This document shows positions 1-7,092 of a DNA stretch of 64,000 nt, piece after piece. This DNA comes from CAYWNA01 sp964459305 (GTDB lineage: Bacteria > Planctomycetota > Planctomycetia > Pirellulales > Pirellulaceae). The position numbers and the translations under genes were made by a program. Where the stretch lies: NCBI GenBank assembly GCA_964459305.1, contig CAYWNA010000039.1, positions 3,446 to 67,445 on the forward strand, read 5' to 3'. Below the pieces are notes generated by a model. That model was not told the DNA's origin and did no database searches. It worked only from the letters and a program-made list of their open reading frames with translations. Position 1 is the first letter of the stretch. Each line of letters begins with the position of its first letter.

Positions 1-898
1 TGCGGTCGAGCGCCGCCAGGAAGTGCTTTGCTGCTGAAGCATCGGTTGGCTTGACCGTTCTGGCACCCGGCAGGGTGCAGCGGACGATGTTCATCAGGCA
101 CGTAGGTACCTCTCGCGCGTGCAAGAATTCCACCAACCGCCTCAGGTGACGCAGGTTCTCGCTTGTGACCGTGCATATGACGCTCCAGTTCTCATAGCCG
201 CGGAGCCGGTCCATAGCGTCCAACACGTGCTGGAAGACTCCGTGTCCGCTCCAGTTCTTGCGCGTACGATTCGCGGCAGCGGCGCTAGGGGCGTCAAGCG
301 AGAGCCCAATGCTTACCTGTCGAGACGTGAGGAACTTGACGGCTTCGTCGTCAAGGAGCGTGCCATTGGTCTGGACGCCGAAACGAAAGCTCTTGCCATA
401 TCGCTCGATGCCCGCAAAGACGGCATCGCGGTTGAGCAACGGTTCGGCCCCGTGGAAGACCACTTGCGGCAGCAGGCCGCGCGGTACCGTCCGTTTGAAA
501 TAGTCGTGGAGTCTGTCGAGGGCCTCGAAGAGACGTTTCGTGGACATATGCCGTCCGCTGCTGCGCATCTTTTCAGGGATATAGCAGTATGTGCAGTTCA
601 GATTGCAGCGCTCCGTGGGGTTGAAGTAGACAGCCGAAGGCTTCAGGCCAAATCGGAGCATTTGCATCTCTTCGGTAAACTTGGCTACCTTCTTGCGATA
701 GGTCCGCAGCAGCCGGCCATTGGTCAGGACATCCGCGAGCTTGTCGCGCTTGACCAGAGACCAGAAAGCCGAATTCGGCTCGACAACCGCAAGGTATTTT
801 GGATGGCCAATGTCCAGCGGTTGGAGTGCCGGGCCGTTTCCCGTATTGAAAAAACGGCCTCGCGAGGAGGCCGTTGTGCCAGTTTGAGCTTTGTTCAT
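1..898 (-). CDS. cbpB: Radical SAM peptide maturase, CbpB-like (partial, runs off the left edge)
   Basis: Reading the minus strand from the ATG at 898 gives an open frame of 299 residues that is still open at position 1, so the C-terminal part (where a SPASM domain would lie) is missing. The radical SAM cluster motif CNLNCTYCY starts at about residue 98 (Cx3Cx2C, at 581-607), followed by a VVFHGAEPLL segment resembling the GGEP strand and by NGTLL and SLDAP segments typical of these enzymes. Such enzymes bind a 4Fe-4S cluster and S-adenosylmethionine and often modify ribosomal peptides. A 42-residue peptide gene lies 109 bp upstream behind a cobalamin riboswitch, matching from memory the CbpA/CbpB 'cobopeptide' families. 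The ATG lies upstream of a terminator-like hairpin (848-876), so a later start is possible. A sulfatase-maturase-like role is the main alternative. Confidence 0.72.
   Translation of the reverse strand, partial: MNKAQTGTTASSRGRFFNTGNGPALQPLDIGHPKYLAVVEPNSAFWSLVKRDKLADVLTNGRLLRTYRKKVAKFTEEMQMLRFGLKPSAVYFNPTERCNLNCTYCYIPEKMRSSGRHMSTKRLFEALDRLHDYFKRTVPRGLLPQVVFHGAEPLLNRDAVFAGIERYGKSFRFGVQTNGTLLDDEAVKFLTSRQVSIGLSLDAPSAAAANRTRKNWSGHGVFQHVLDAMDRLRGYENWSVICTVTSENLRHLRRLVEFLHAREVPTCLMNIVRCTLPGARTVKPTDASAAKHFLAALDR
848..876 (-). terminator. Terminator-like hairpin inside the first codons of the radical SAM gene
   Basis: On the minus strand the arms AACGGCCTC and GAGGCCGTT form a perfect 9-bp stem with a short loop, followed immediately by a run of T. 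This is the form of an intrinsic terminator. It falls within codons 8-17 of the radical SAM frame and would let the upstream peptide be transcribed more than the enzyme. It could instead mark a later true start for the enzyme. Confidence 0.6.
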
Positions 899-935
899 TT
901 TGCCTACCTACACAGCGCCACTTTGGCGTCCCACA

Positions 936-997
936 GTAACCCGAAGCGTAAGCGAGGGAACAACTTGAGGCAATTCCCTCGCTTACGCTTCGGGTTA
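936..997. repeat. Palindromic repeat, family A copy 1
   Basis: Inverted repeat with 24-bp arms beginning GTAACCCGAAGCGTAAGCGA and a 14-nt spacer. It lies between the 42-residue peptide gene and the radical SAM gene. Three more copies occur at 36673, 49198 and 58303. The flanking motif CAGCGCCACTTTG just to the left also recurs near copy 4. Confidence 0.9.
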
Positions 998-1007
998 CTA
1001 TTTCGCT

Positions 1008-1136
1008 CTACTTGGTTTTCTTGTCCATGAGGATGTAATGCGAAAGGCCCGTACCTTTCGGTTTACAGCTTTTGCGGAAGGCAACAACGTCTTTTTGTTT
1101 GTCCTTAGCCGTGCTTTTCTTCTTCTCTTTGTTCAT
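1008..1136 (-). CDS. cbpA: Small peptide, candidate CbpA-type radical SAM RiPP precursor (42 aa)
   Basis: A 42-codon frame starts at the ATG at 1136 behind AAGGA, a well-spaced ribosome binding site, and ends at TAG (1008-1010). The N-terminal half is Lys-rich (begins MNKEKKKSTAK), and the C-terminal half carries the only Cys (residue 24) in FRKSCKPKGTGLSHYILMD. Length, basic leader and position directly before a radical SAM gene are those of a modified-peptide precursor. The gene sits just after a riboswitch-terminator pair, so its expression should fall when cobalamin is plentiful. From memory this matches the description of CbpA-type cobopeptides. What modification it carries, and whether it binds cobalt or corrinoid, cannot be read from sequence. 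Confidence 0.68.
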   Translation of the reverse strand: MNKEKKKSTAKDKQKDVVAFRKSCKPKGTGLSHYILMDKKTK

Positions 1137-1174
1137 CGCGCATCCTTCTTTCATTGGATAGCGGGTGGCAGAAA

Positions 1175-1220
1175 CAAAAAAAGGGTCTCGGCAGACGCTC
1201 GGCGTCCACCGAAACCCTTT
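1175..1220 (-). terminator. Rho-independent terminator of the B12 riboswitch
   Basis: On the minus strand GGGTTTCGG pairs with CCGAGACCC (one wobble) around an inner GACGC/GCGTC stem, followed by eight T. It lies between the cobalamin riboswitch and the small peptide gene and is the obvious expression platform. Confidence 0.88.
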
Positions 1221-1242
1221 ACCGTCAGGTTCCGTTATACGT

Positions 1243-1425
1243 CCGTCTCAGCAGGTCTTCTGGCTTTCGGGTCGTCAGTGCCTCAACACCTTCCCACCGA
1301 GGTACGCCCCGGCAGTGGTTGGCATCCGATGCCACTGTTGAAACACCTCGCCGATCACAGCGACGGGTCCGCCACGGATTCTCACCGTGTTCCGAGATGC
1401 TCAGACTGCCGCCAGAATACAATCT
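1243..1425 (-). promoter_or_regulatory. Cobalamin riboswitch upstream of the peptide/radical SAM pair
   Basis: The minus strand contains the conserved blocks of the cobalamin aptamer in order: GGTGAGAATCC, the segment ending GTCGCTGTGAT, GGTGGGAAGG, and the B12-box-like GAAAGCCAGAAGACCTGCT. The order and spacing match the Rfam Cobalamin family as I know it. The following terminator (1175-1220) predicts repression of the downstream peptide and radical SAM genes by cobalamin. Confidence 0.92.
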
Positions 1426-1672
1426 GCTCACGAACCGGTCAAGCGTGGGCTCGACCGCAACGTTGCAGAATGGTGTTACTGCTGACACCCACATCACCAG
1501 GAAAGGATCCGGCAAGAGAGCCGCCCGTTCGTAGTCCCGCCGTCAGGCGGTCTTGGTGCTGGGGACTCACACGGAGGACCGCCTGAAGAGACCGTCCGGC
1601 TTAGGTAAGGGAGATTCTCAATTCCTGATCTTGAGCCGGACGGGTCGAAGATCGGCAGTCTGTCGAGGCGTG
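1426..1672. other. Intergenic region with one hairpin
   Basis: No convincing gene. A hairpin with perfect 10-bp arms TCAGGCGGTC and GACCGCCTGA lies at about 1541-1586. It is downstream of the leftward TPR gene and upstream of the riboswitch, so it may end the TPR operon, but no T-run follows. The promoter for the riboswitch transcript should lie here. Confidence 0.5.
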
Positions 1673-3145
1673 TTACGGGGGAATTGACCGAATGACCTCC
1701 AGCATCCGCTGGTGCTTGGGATTCTGGGGGGCAATCTTGGCCGCCTGCTCGATTGCCGTGAGTGCGCCGGGCCGGTCGCCGTTGCGTTGCGAGGCCGCCG
1801 CCAAAAGCGCGTAATTCGCGGCCGTCGGTTCCAGTTCAACGGCCGTGCGGGCGATGGTGACCATCTCGGGCAGATTACGGTTGGTCTTCAGGTAAAACAC
1901 AGCGAGCGCGGCCCAGCATTTGGCATCGTCGGGGGCGATCTCACAAGCTTCGCGAAAGGCATTTTCGGTCGCGTCGAGTTGGTGCAAATCTGCCCAGGTT
2001 TCACCGATCACGAGCCGGAGTCCGGCATTATCAGGCTCGAGTTTGGCCAGATCATCGAGCCGTCGGAGAGCTTCCTTTGGCTTGCCTGCCGCGCGGTAGA
2101 GCCGTACCAGTTGGTAGCGGCATTCGGTATTCGCGGGACTTAGGGCTTCGGCACGGCGCCAGAGTTGTTCGGCCTGTGTGCGTCGACTTTGAGAGTAGTA
2201 GACCCGGCCGGCGTGGGTGTAGAAGACAGCCGCAGGCTCGAACATCGCGTTGAGATCGGCGCGGTCCGTGTCCCGTGGCCGTTTCCTCGTCCGCCGAGCT
2301 GTTCTTGCCTCCAGGAATTCTTGCATGGACTCTTTGGCCTTTTCGTGCAGGCCCAGTCGGGCATAGGCCAGAGACAGTCCGTGGATAGCGTCTTCGTTGT
2401 TGGGGTTCTCGCGAATCGCTGCTTGATAGCTCTCCCGTGCTTTCTCGAATTGTCCGAGTTGCATGTAAGCCTGTCCGAGTAGAAACAAGCGACCCGGCTG
2501 AAGATCGCTCTCCAGCACGGCGACGGCCTCTTCCGGCTGGGCTAGGCGGATTAACGCCTTGGCCGCTGTGATTCGAGCCGGGGAGCAGGTGGGATCGATG
2601 AGTAATGCCTTGCGGGCCAGATCCGCAGCCTCTTGGTTGTCACCTCGTTTCTCCGCGACTTTGGCCATGCCCACGTACGCGTAGGCGTAGTTTGGAGCCA
2701 ATTCCACACACTGCTTCCGCAGTCTCACGGCCTCCTCGGAGTTGCCGAGCCAGTCGTGCACCCGCGCATTCAGTTCCAGGCAATCCGGGTTGTTTGGGAT
2801 CGCCTCAACAAGATCCTCGACGACGCAGTTGATCGCTTCGATCAACTCATCGGCCGTTGCCGGCAGGGGAGATTCCGGGCCTGGAACCAGAGTTGTTGGA
2901 GGGGGAGGAGACTTCAGTTCGGCCGGGACCTGGTTCGTTGCCTCGGGGGTGGCGTCTGGTCGCGGCGCCCGATCGTTTTCTGCGATGGGACGAGCCGGCC
3001 AGAGCAACCATGCCATGAGAATCGCAGCCGTCGTTCCGAGAAGAGATACGACGACGAGCCAGAGAAGGCGCCGACTTCCCCGATGCCGGCGACATGTCTC
3101 TGTCGTACCTGGGGGATACAAGTTCTTCTGCTCGGTTTCGTCCAT
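1673..3145 (-). CDS. Membrane-anchored TPR protein (490 aa)
   Basis: The protein has one N-terminal membrane segment at about residues 24-47 (LLWLVVVSLLGTTAAILMAW), a Pro-rich linker, and then tetratricopeptide helices from about residue 120 to the end (for example AYVGMAKVAEKRGDNQEAADLARKAL, AYMQLGQFEKARESYQAAI, spaced at 34 residues). TPRs are protein-binding scaffolds; here most of the chain would lie outside the cytoplasm. It is last in a leftward group behind the UnbV/FG-GAP protein and the haem-FG-GAP protein, with a 35-bp gap, so the three are probably one operon. No catalytic domain is visible and the partner is unknown. Confidence 0.85.
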   Translation of the reverse strand: MDETEQKNLYPPGTTETCRRHRGSRRLLWLVVVSLLGTTAAILMAWLLWPARPIAENDRAPRPDATPEATNQVPAELKSPPPPTTLVPGPESPLPATADELIEAINCVVEDLVEAIPNNPDCLELNARVHDWLGNSEEAVRLRKQCVELAPNYAYAYVGMAKVAEKRGDNQEAADLARKALLIDPTCSPARITAAKALIRLAQPEEAVAVLESDLQPGRLFLLGQAYMQLGQFEKARESYQAAIRENPNNEDAIHGLSLAYARLGLHEKAKESMQEFLEARTARRTRKRPRDTDRADLNAMFEPAAVFYTHAGRVYYSQSRRTQAEQLWRRAEALSPANTECRYQLVRLYRAAGKPKEALRRLDDLAKLEPDNAGLRLVIGETWADLHQLDATENAFREACEIAPDDAKCWAALAVFYLKTNRNLPEMVTIARTAVELEPTAANYALLAAASQRNGDRPGALTAIEQAAKIAPQNPKHQRMLEVIRSIPP

Positions 3146-3180
3146 TCCGCGTCCGCCGGGCTGATGAGCGATTTCTTGCG

Positions 3181-4902
3181 TCAGTTTACGGGCTGAACGT
3201 TGTCTTTCGACTGCATGTTGCCTTCGGTAATGGTGATGATCTGGTCGACGTCGAGGTCATGGAGGACGTCTACGCCGCTGCCGCCGATCCAGTGAACTTC
3301 GATGCGGTCGATGCGCCGGTCCTTGCCCAGCCCGAAGTGCAATCGGTCTCCAAAGTGGCTCTGGTACCCGTGCCCGCTGTGCACTTCGGCCAGTTGGTTC
3401 ACGTCACCTGTAGCGACCTTTACGTGTGCACCGATTCCGTCGCGATTGGTGGCGACGCCACACAGGCGGATCTGGATCCAATGATTTCCGGTCGGTGATT
3501 CGTTTCGGAGTATCGTGGGCTGCCGCCGCGAGTTGAGAATCACAGCGTCGACCCGACCGTCGTTATCCAGATCGTCGAAGGCCGCGCCGCGGCCGACCGA
3601 TTCTTGCGCAGTCCCGTCACCGCATGAGTCGGTCACGTCGACGAATTTGCCCTTGCCCGTGTTCTTCAAGAGCACGGGTCTGGCCAGATAGGACGTGGTG
3701 TCGTCGAACAGATGGACGTTGTCGTGTAGGTGGCCGCGGGCAAGGAAGATGTCCTTGTGTGTGTCGCTATCGAAGTCGATCAGACCGCAGCCCCAGGTGA
3801 CCTGGTTGTATGTCCGTTGACCGGCTCCGGTCAGTTTTGTCACGTCATCGAAGAAGGTACCCTCCAGGTTCCTAAACAGGATGGCCAAGTCTCCCTCGTA
3901 GTTTGTCACGAAGAAATCGAGCCATCCGTCGTTATCGTAGTCGCCGCAGGCGACTCCCATGCTGCCGGGCGCCACGCCGGCGCCGTCGAACGCTACGCCG
4001 CTGTACCAACCGACGTCTTCAAAGGTCCCCGTGCCGTCGTTCTTGAAAAGAAAGTTGCCGGGATTGCCATCGTTGCCGACAAAAATGTCCGTATCCCGAT
4101 CGTTGTCATAGTCGGCGCACACGATCCCCATTCCTCGTCCCAACGACCTCGTGACCGTCAATTGGTTACTCACGTCGGAAAAGCTGCCGTCCCCATTGTT
4201 GCGGTAGAGCATCGAGGGAAAAGGAGGGTAGCGGTTGGGGCCCGAATAAATGAACACGCCATGGAAGTAGTTTGTTACATGGCTGTCGTACGTAAACTTT
4301 ATGTAGTTGGCTACGAAGAGATCCAAATCTCCGTCGGCGTCCATGTCGAGAAAGCACGCTCCCGCACCTGCTTTGGAATCATCGGCGGCGACCGTACCGG
4401 TTCGCTTCGTCACCTCCTGGAAGGTTCCGTCGCCGTTGTTCCGATACATCACGTTGGGGCCGTAATTGCTCAAATAGAGATCGGAATGCCCATCGTTATC
4501 ATAGTCGCCCACCGCGACGCCCAACCCGTATCCCGGGTCGCCTACGCCAGCTCCGTCCGTGACGTCGGCAAAGCGAAAGCCGCCGAGGTTGCGAAAAAGC
4601 CGGTTCCTTGGCGGCACGCTCGCCTTGGTGCCCCGCAGGGGAGCACCGTTCAGGAAGTAGATGTCAATCAGCCCATCACCGTCGTAGTCAAAGGTCGCCA
4701 CGCCGGAAGCGACCGTCTCCACGAGGTACCGTTTCCCGCTGCTGCCATCCGTGTGCCGAAAGTCGATTCCCGTTTGGCGAGTCACGTTCGTCAAGACGAT
4801 CGAGTCCTCTGCCAGCGTTTCGCCGGGAAGTGGCATCAGGGCTATGAGGATGGCACACTGCCCCACTATCCTCAGAATGTAGTTGACGGACCGATTTTTC
4901 AT
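3181..4902 (-). CDS. CRTAC1-like secreted FG-GAP/VCBS propeller with C-terminal ASPIC/UnbV domain (573 aa)
   Basis: The ATG at 4902 is chosen because it is followed by a signal peptide (MKNRSVNYILRIVGQCAI...). The mature protein has repeated DYDNDGxxD/DMDADGDLD calcium-binding loops of FG-GAP/VCBS propeller blades, and at the C-terminus NRDGIGAHV and FGLGKDRRIDRIEVHW, the hallmarks of the ASPIC/UnbV domain. This architecture is common in planctomycetes, usually beside TPR and cytochrome proteins. Its biochemical role is not established; calcium-stabilised adhesion or a scaffold at the cell surface is likely. The gene follows the haem-FG-GAP gene by 31 bp. Confidence 0.9.
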   Translation of the reverse strand: MKNRSVNYILRIVGQCAILIALMPLPGETLAEDSIVLTNVTRQTGIDFRHTDGSSGKRYLVETVASGVATFDYDGDGLIDIYFLNGAPLRGTKASVPPRNRLFRNLGGFRFADVTDGAGVGDPGYGLGVAVGDYDNDGHSDLYLSNYGPNVMYRNNGDGTFQEVTKRTGTVAADDSKAGAGACFLDMDADGDLDLFVANYIKFTYDSHVTNYFHGVFIYSGPNRYPPFPSMLYRNNGDGSFSDVSNQLTVTRSLGRGMGIVCADYDNDRDTDIFVGNDGNPGNFLFKNDGTGTFEDVGWYSGVAFDGAGVAPGSMGVACGDYDNDGWLDFFVTNYEGDLAILFRNLEGTFFDDVTKLTGAGQRTYNQVTWGCGLIDFDSDTHKDIFLARGHLHDNVHLFDDTTSYLARPVLLKNTGKGKFVDVTDSCGDGTAQESVGRGAAFDDLDNDGRVDAVILNSRRQPTILRNESPTGNHWIQIRLCGVATNRDGIGAHVKVATGDVNQLAEVHSGHGYQSHFGDRLHFGLGKDRRIDRIEVHWIGGSGVDVLHDLDVDQIITITEGNMQSKDNVQPVN

Positions 4903-4933
4903 CTCGCTACGCAAGCTCCATTTGACTCTGAGT

Positions 4934-6541
4934 TCACTCGCGTGTCGAGGCCACTTGATTCCACCAGACGGCAAGCCAATACGACTCTTGTCGCGTGCTT
5001 GCCACGTGCGGGCCCGTGGCCACAGCGAAGTCGAGATCGCCATCGTTGTCGAAATCGGCCAGCTCAAGCGTGGCGTAGTAAGGGGAACCCTTTTCCAGCG
5101 TATGGCGGACAAACACCCCCGGTTCAGTCTGTTCCAGACACAGAATGGAACCCAGCGAGGTTGCCGCCACACTGGCAGGCTTGACGTCTGGAGGAAGCCA
5201 AGCTACGGCAACGATGTCTAGATCTCCGTCGAGGTCGATGTCGCCGGGCAATGCGCGGCATGCGCCCGGCATGTCCGTGAGCCGATGATAGGCGAATTCG
5301 AGACGGCCCCGATTCTCCAGCCACTGAACGCCGTGAGACGGATTGGCGTAGTTGTTGTCCCAAGCGTCGCCGTTGGTGTACAGCACGTCCATGTCGCCGT
5401 CCTGATCCAGGTCGACCAGTTCGATTCCGCTGGACCCAAACGTGAGATCCGGCCCTGCCCACAGGGTGTACTGATTGAACGGTGCGTCTCCCCGATTAAT
5501 AAACACGTCCACGCACTCATACTCTTGGCTGACCAATGCTGCGAAATCCGGCCGGCCGTCATGGTTGAAGTCGTGCACCGGCACATGGATCGTGCCGGGG
5601 CGACGGTCGAGCTCGTCGCGCTCGAAGAGGGGACGCTCACCGGGCGCGGCAACGTTCCTAAGCAAAACGATGCCCCCCGCCCGGTACCAGCCGAATTCCG
5701 CCACGATCAGGTCGAGATCCCCGTCGGCATCAAAATCCGCGGGCCGCACATCGACCGCCCGTGCCAGCCCCGAGGCCAACACAATCTCCTCAAAGGAGTC
5801 CTCCTCATCTTGACGTCGCAGCCAGACGACTCGGCCTCGGTGGTGATCGTAGGGACGATAGCCGCCTTGGTCTGCCACCACCAAGTCGATCGCTTGGTCC
5901 CCGTCAAGATCGCACGGCTCGACATGGCAAGGGTTGTCTAGTTCTGCCAGCACCCGAAGACGGGGCCTTGGATCGCGCAGGTCGACAGCAGCCACATAGC
6001 CAATGCGCATATCGCATGCCAACAGGACGGAATCTTCATCCGGCCCGAGGCGCGTCCAACGCAAGTGCGAGATCTCCGGCAAAAACTCAGCGTTTCGGTC
6101 CAAAGGCAGTTTCTCCAAGGTGAACGAAGCATGCAGTTCCGTTTCGGCTTCCTCAGGTTCTGGAAACACCGGCTGCTCTGGTGCGCGAGATCGAAAATAG
6201 TCTATCGTCAAGTGCAGGGGCGGCGGATCCAGATCAGTGCGCCCCGATCGGGCATAAAACTCATAGCCTTTCTTAACCCCGTAGTGCCACCTGTCACGAG
6301 GAAAGCTCTCGGCGCGCGGTGTGGCGTGACAATCGCCGCAAAACGCCACAATGCGCGACTCAGTGTCTCGGTCGAGCGTAAGCGGTAAGCGATTGTCATG
6401 AAGGAGGTGAAGATACCGGTCCCGTTTCGCACCATTGGACGACGCGCGCCAAACAACGAAGATGGCAATCACAGAGGCCAAGAACCCGGCGATCCCGAGC
6501 GCACCCACTCGCAGCAATCGATGTTTCCGCTCGCCGACCAT
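4934..6541 (-). CDS. Membrane-anchored haem-motif FG-GAP repeat protein (535 aa)
   Basis: From the ATG at 6541 there is a short basic segment, a membrane anchor at residues 12-31, and one CxxCH haem-c motif (CGDCH, Cys68-His72) in a short cytochrome-like region. A long beta-propeller region follows with many DFDxDGDLDxxV FG-GAP/VCBS motifs (residues about 170-520). A single attached haem next to a calcium-binding propeller suggests periplasmic electron transfer or redox sensing. The frame is open to 6715, but the region beyond 6541 lacks protein-like character and would place the anchor internally. A decayed copy of part of this gene lies at 9252-9520. Confidence 0.8.
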   Translation of the reverse strand: MVGERKHRLLRVGALGIAGFLASVIAIFVVWRASSNGAKRDRYLHLLHDNRLPLTLDRDTESRIVAFCGDCHATPRAESFPRDRWHYGVKKGYEFYARSGRTDLDPPPLHLTIDYFRSRAPEQPVFPEPEEAETELHASFTLEKLPLDRNAEFLPEISHLRWTRLGPDEDSVLLACDMRIGYVAAVDLRDPRPRLRVLAELDNPCHVEPCDLDGDQAIDLVVADQGGYRPYDHHRGRVVWLRRQDEEDSFEEIVLASGLARAVDVRPADFDADGDLDLIVAEFGWYRAGGIVLLRNVAAPGERPLFERDELDRRPGTIHVPVHDFNHDGRPDFAALVSQEYECVDVFINRGDAPFNQYTLWAGPDLTFGSSGIELVDLDQDGDMDVLYTNGDAWDNNYANPSHGVQWLENRGRLEFAYHRLTDMPGACRALPGDIDLDGDLDIVAVAWLPPDVKPASVAATSLGSILCLEQTEPGVFVRHTLEKGSPYYATLELADFDNDGDLDFAVATGPHVASTRQESYWLAVWWNQVASTRE

Positions 6542-7092
6542 TGGCCATCGTAACTCTATTGATTCTCTCAGCAGTCCAACCTCAATCCTTGGTGGGCATC
6601 CTGCGACGTGACTATGGCCAAAAACAGACCCATATCGGGTCACTCTTGCCTCTGGCCTGCGCATGTCCGTTAGCCTAACTCGCGCGTGCAGAAAGTACAA
6701 CGGGCGGACATGCACATCGCTTGCACTCCGCGAGAAGGGCCGGCAATTCCTGGTTCGGATTCAACCCATCGCCGTCAGTTGCAGAACGCCAAAACTCGCA
6801 GGCGAAGCCTCTTAGCGCTGGCACTCGAAGCCGAGGGCGAAGTCTCAGCCCTTGATGCGGTCAAAGTTGGTCTTTGTGCCTTGAAGCCGAAACGGGATCC
6901 AGTCCATAACTGGTTGACGCAGGCTTCTCCTACGTTTAAGGTGCAAGGTGGACTGGACAGCCGTCGGCAAGTGGGCTCGGCTGTCCCGTTCGGGTCTGTG
7001 CTTCGGGACGTCCCGGCCTAGAAGCAGATCTTTTCCGAATCGGCCGGCTGCTGTGACGGCTCATCAAATTCAGGCTCAGGACCCTATTGCAG
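6542..7092. other. Divergent intergenic region between the haem-FG-GAP and TMTC-like genes
   Basis: No convincing gene. The segment 6664-6790 is similar to 9400-9520, so it predates a duplication. It should contain the divergent promoters, but I see no clear -35/-10 pair. Confidence 0.5.

Noticed and set aside
1..898. Anaerobic sulfatase-maturase identity for the radical SAM gene, given the sulfatases in the window
   Set aside because: The adjacent short peptide and B12 riboswitch fit a peptide maturase better, and the sulfatases lie over 33 kb away; the missing C-terminus prevents a firm decision.
119..1030. 303-aa plus-strand open frame
   Set aside because: It is antisense to the radical SAM and peptide genes, whose minus-strand reading has clear motifs; its C-terminal NPKRKRG stretch is a translated palindrome.
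4903..5172. 90-residue N-terminal extension of the UnbV/FG-GAP protein
   Set aside because: It overlaps the upstream gene in another frame and would bury the signal peptide.
3730..5184. 484-aa plus-strand frame opposite the UnbV/FG-GAP gene
   Set aside because: Its Val/Ile-rich composition is the expected antisense of repeated Asp/Asn codons.
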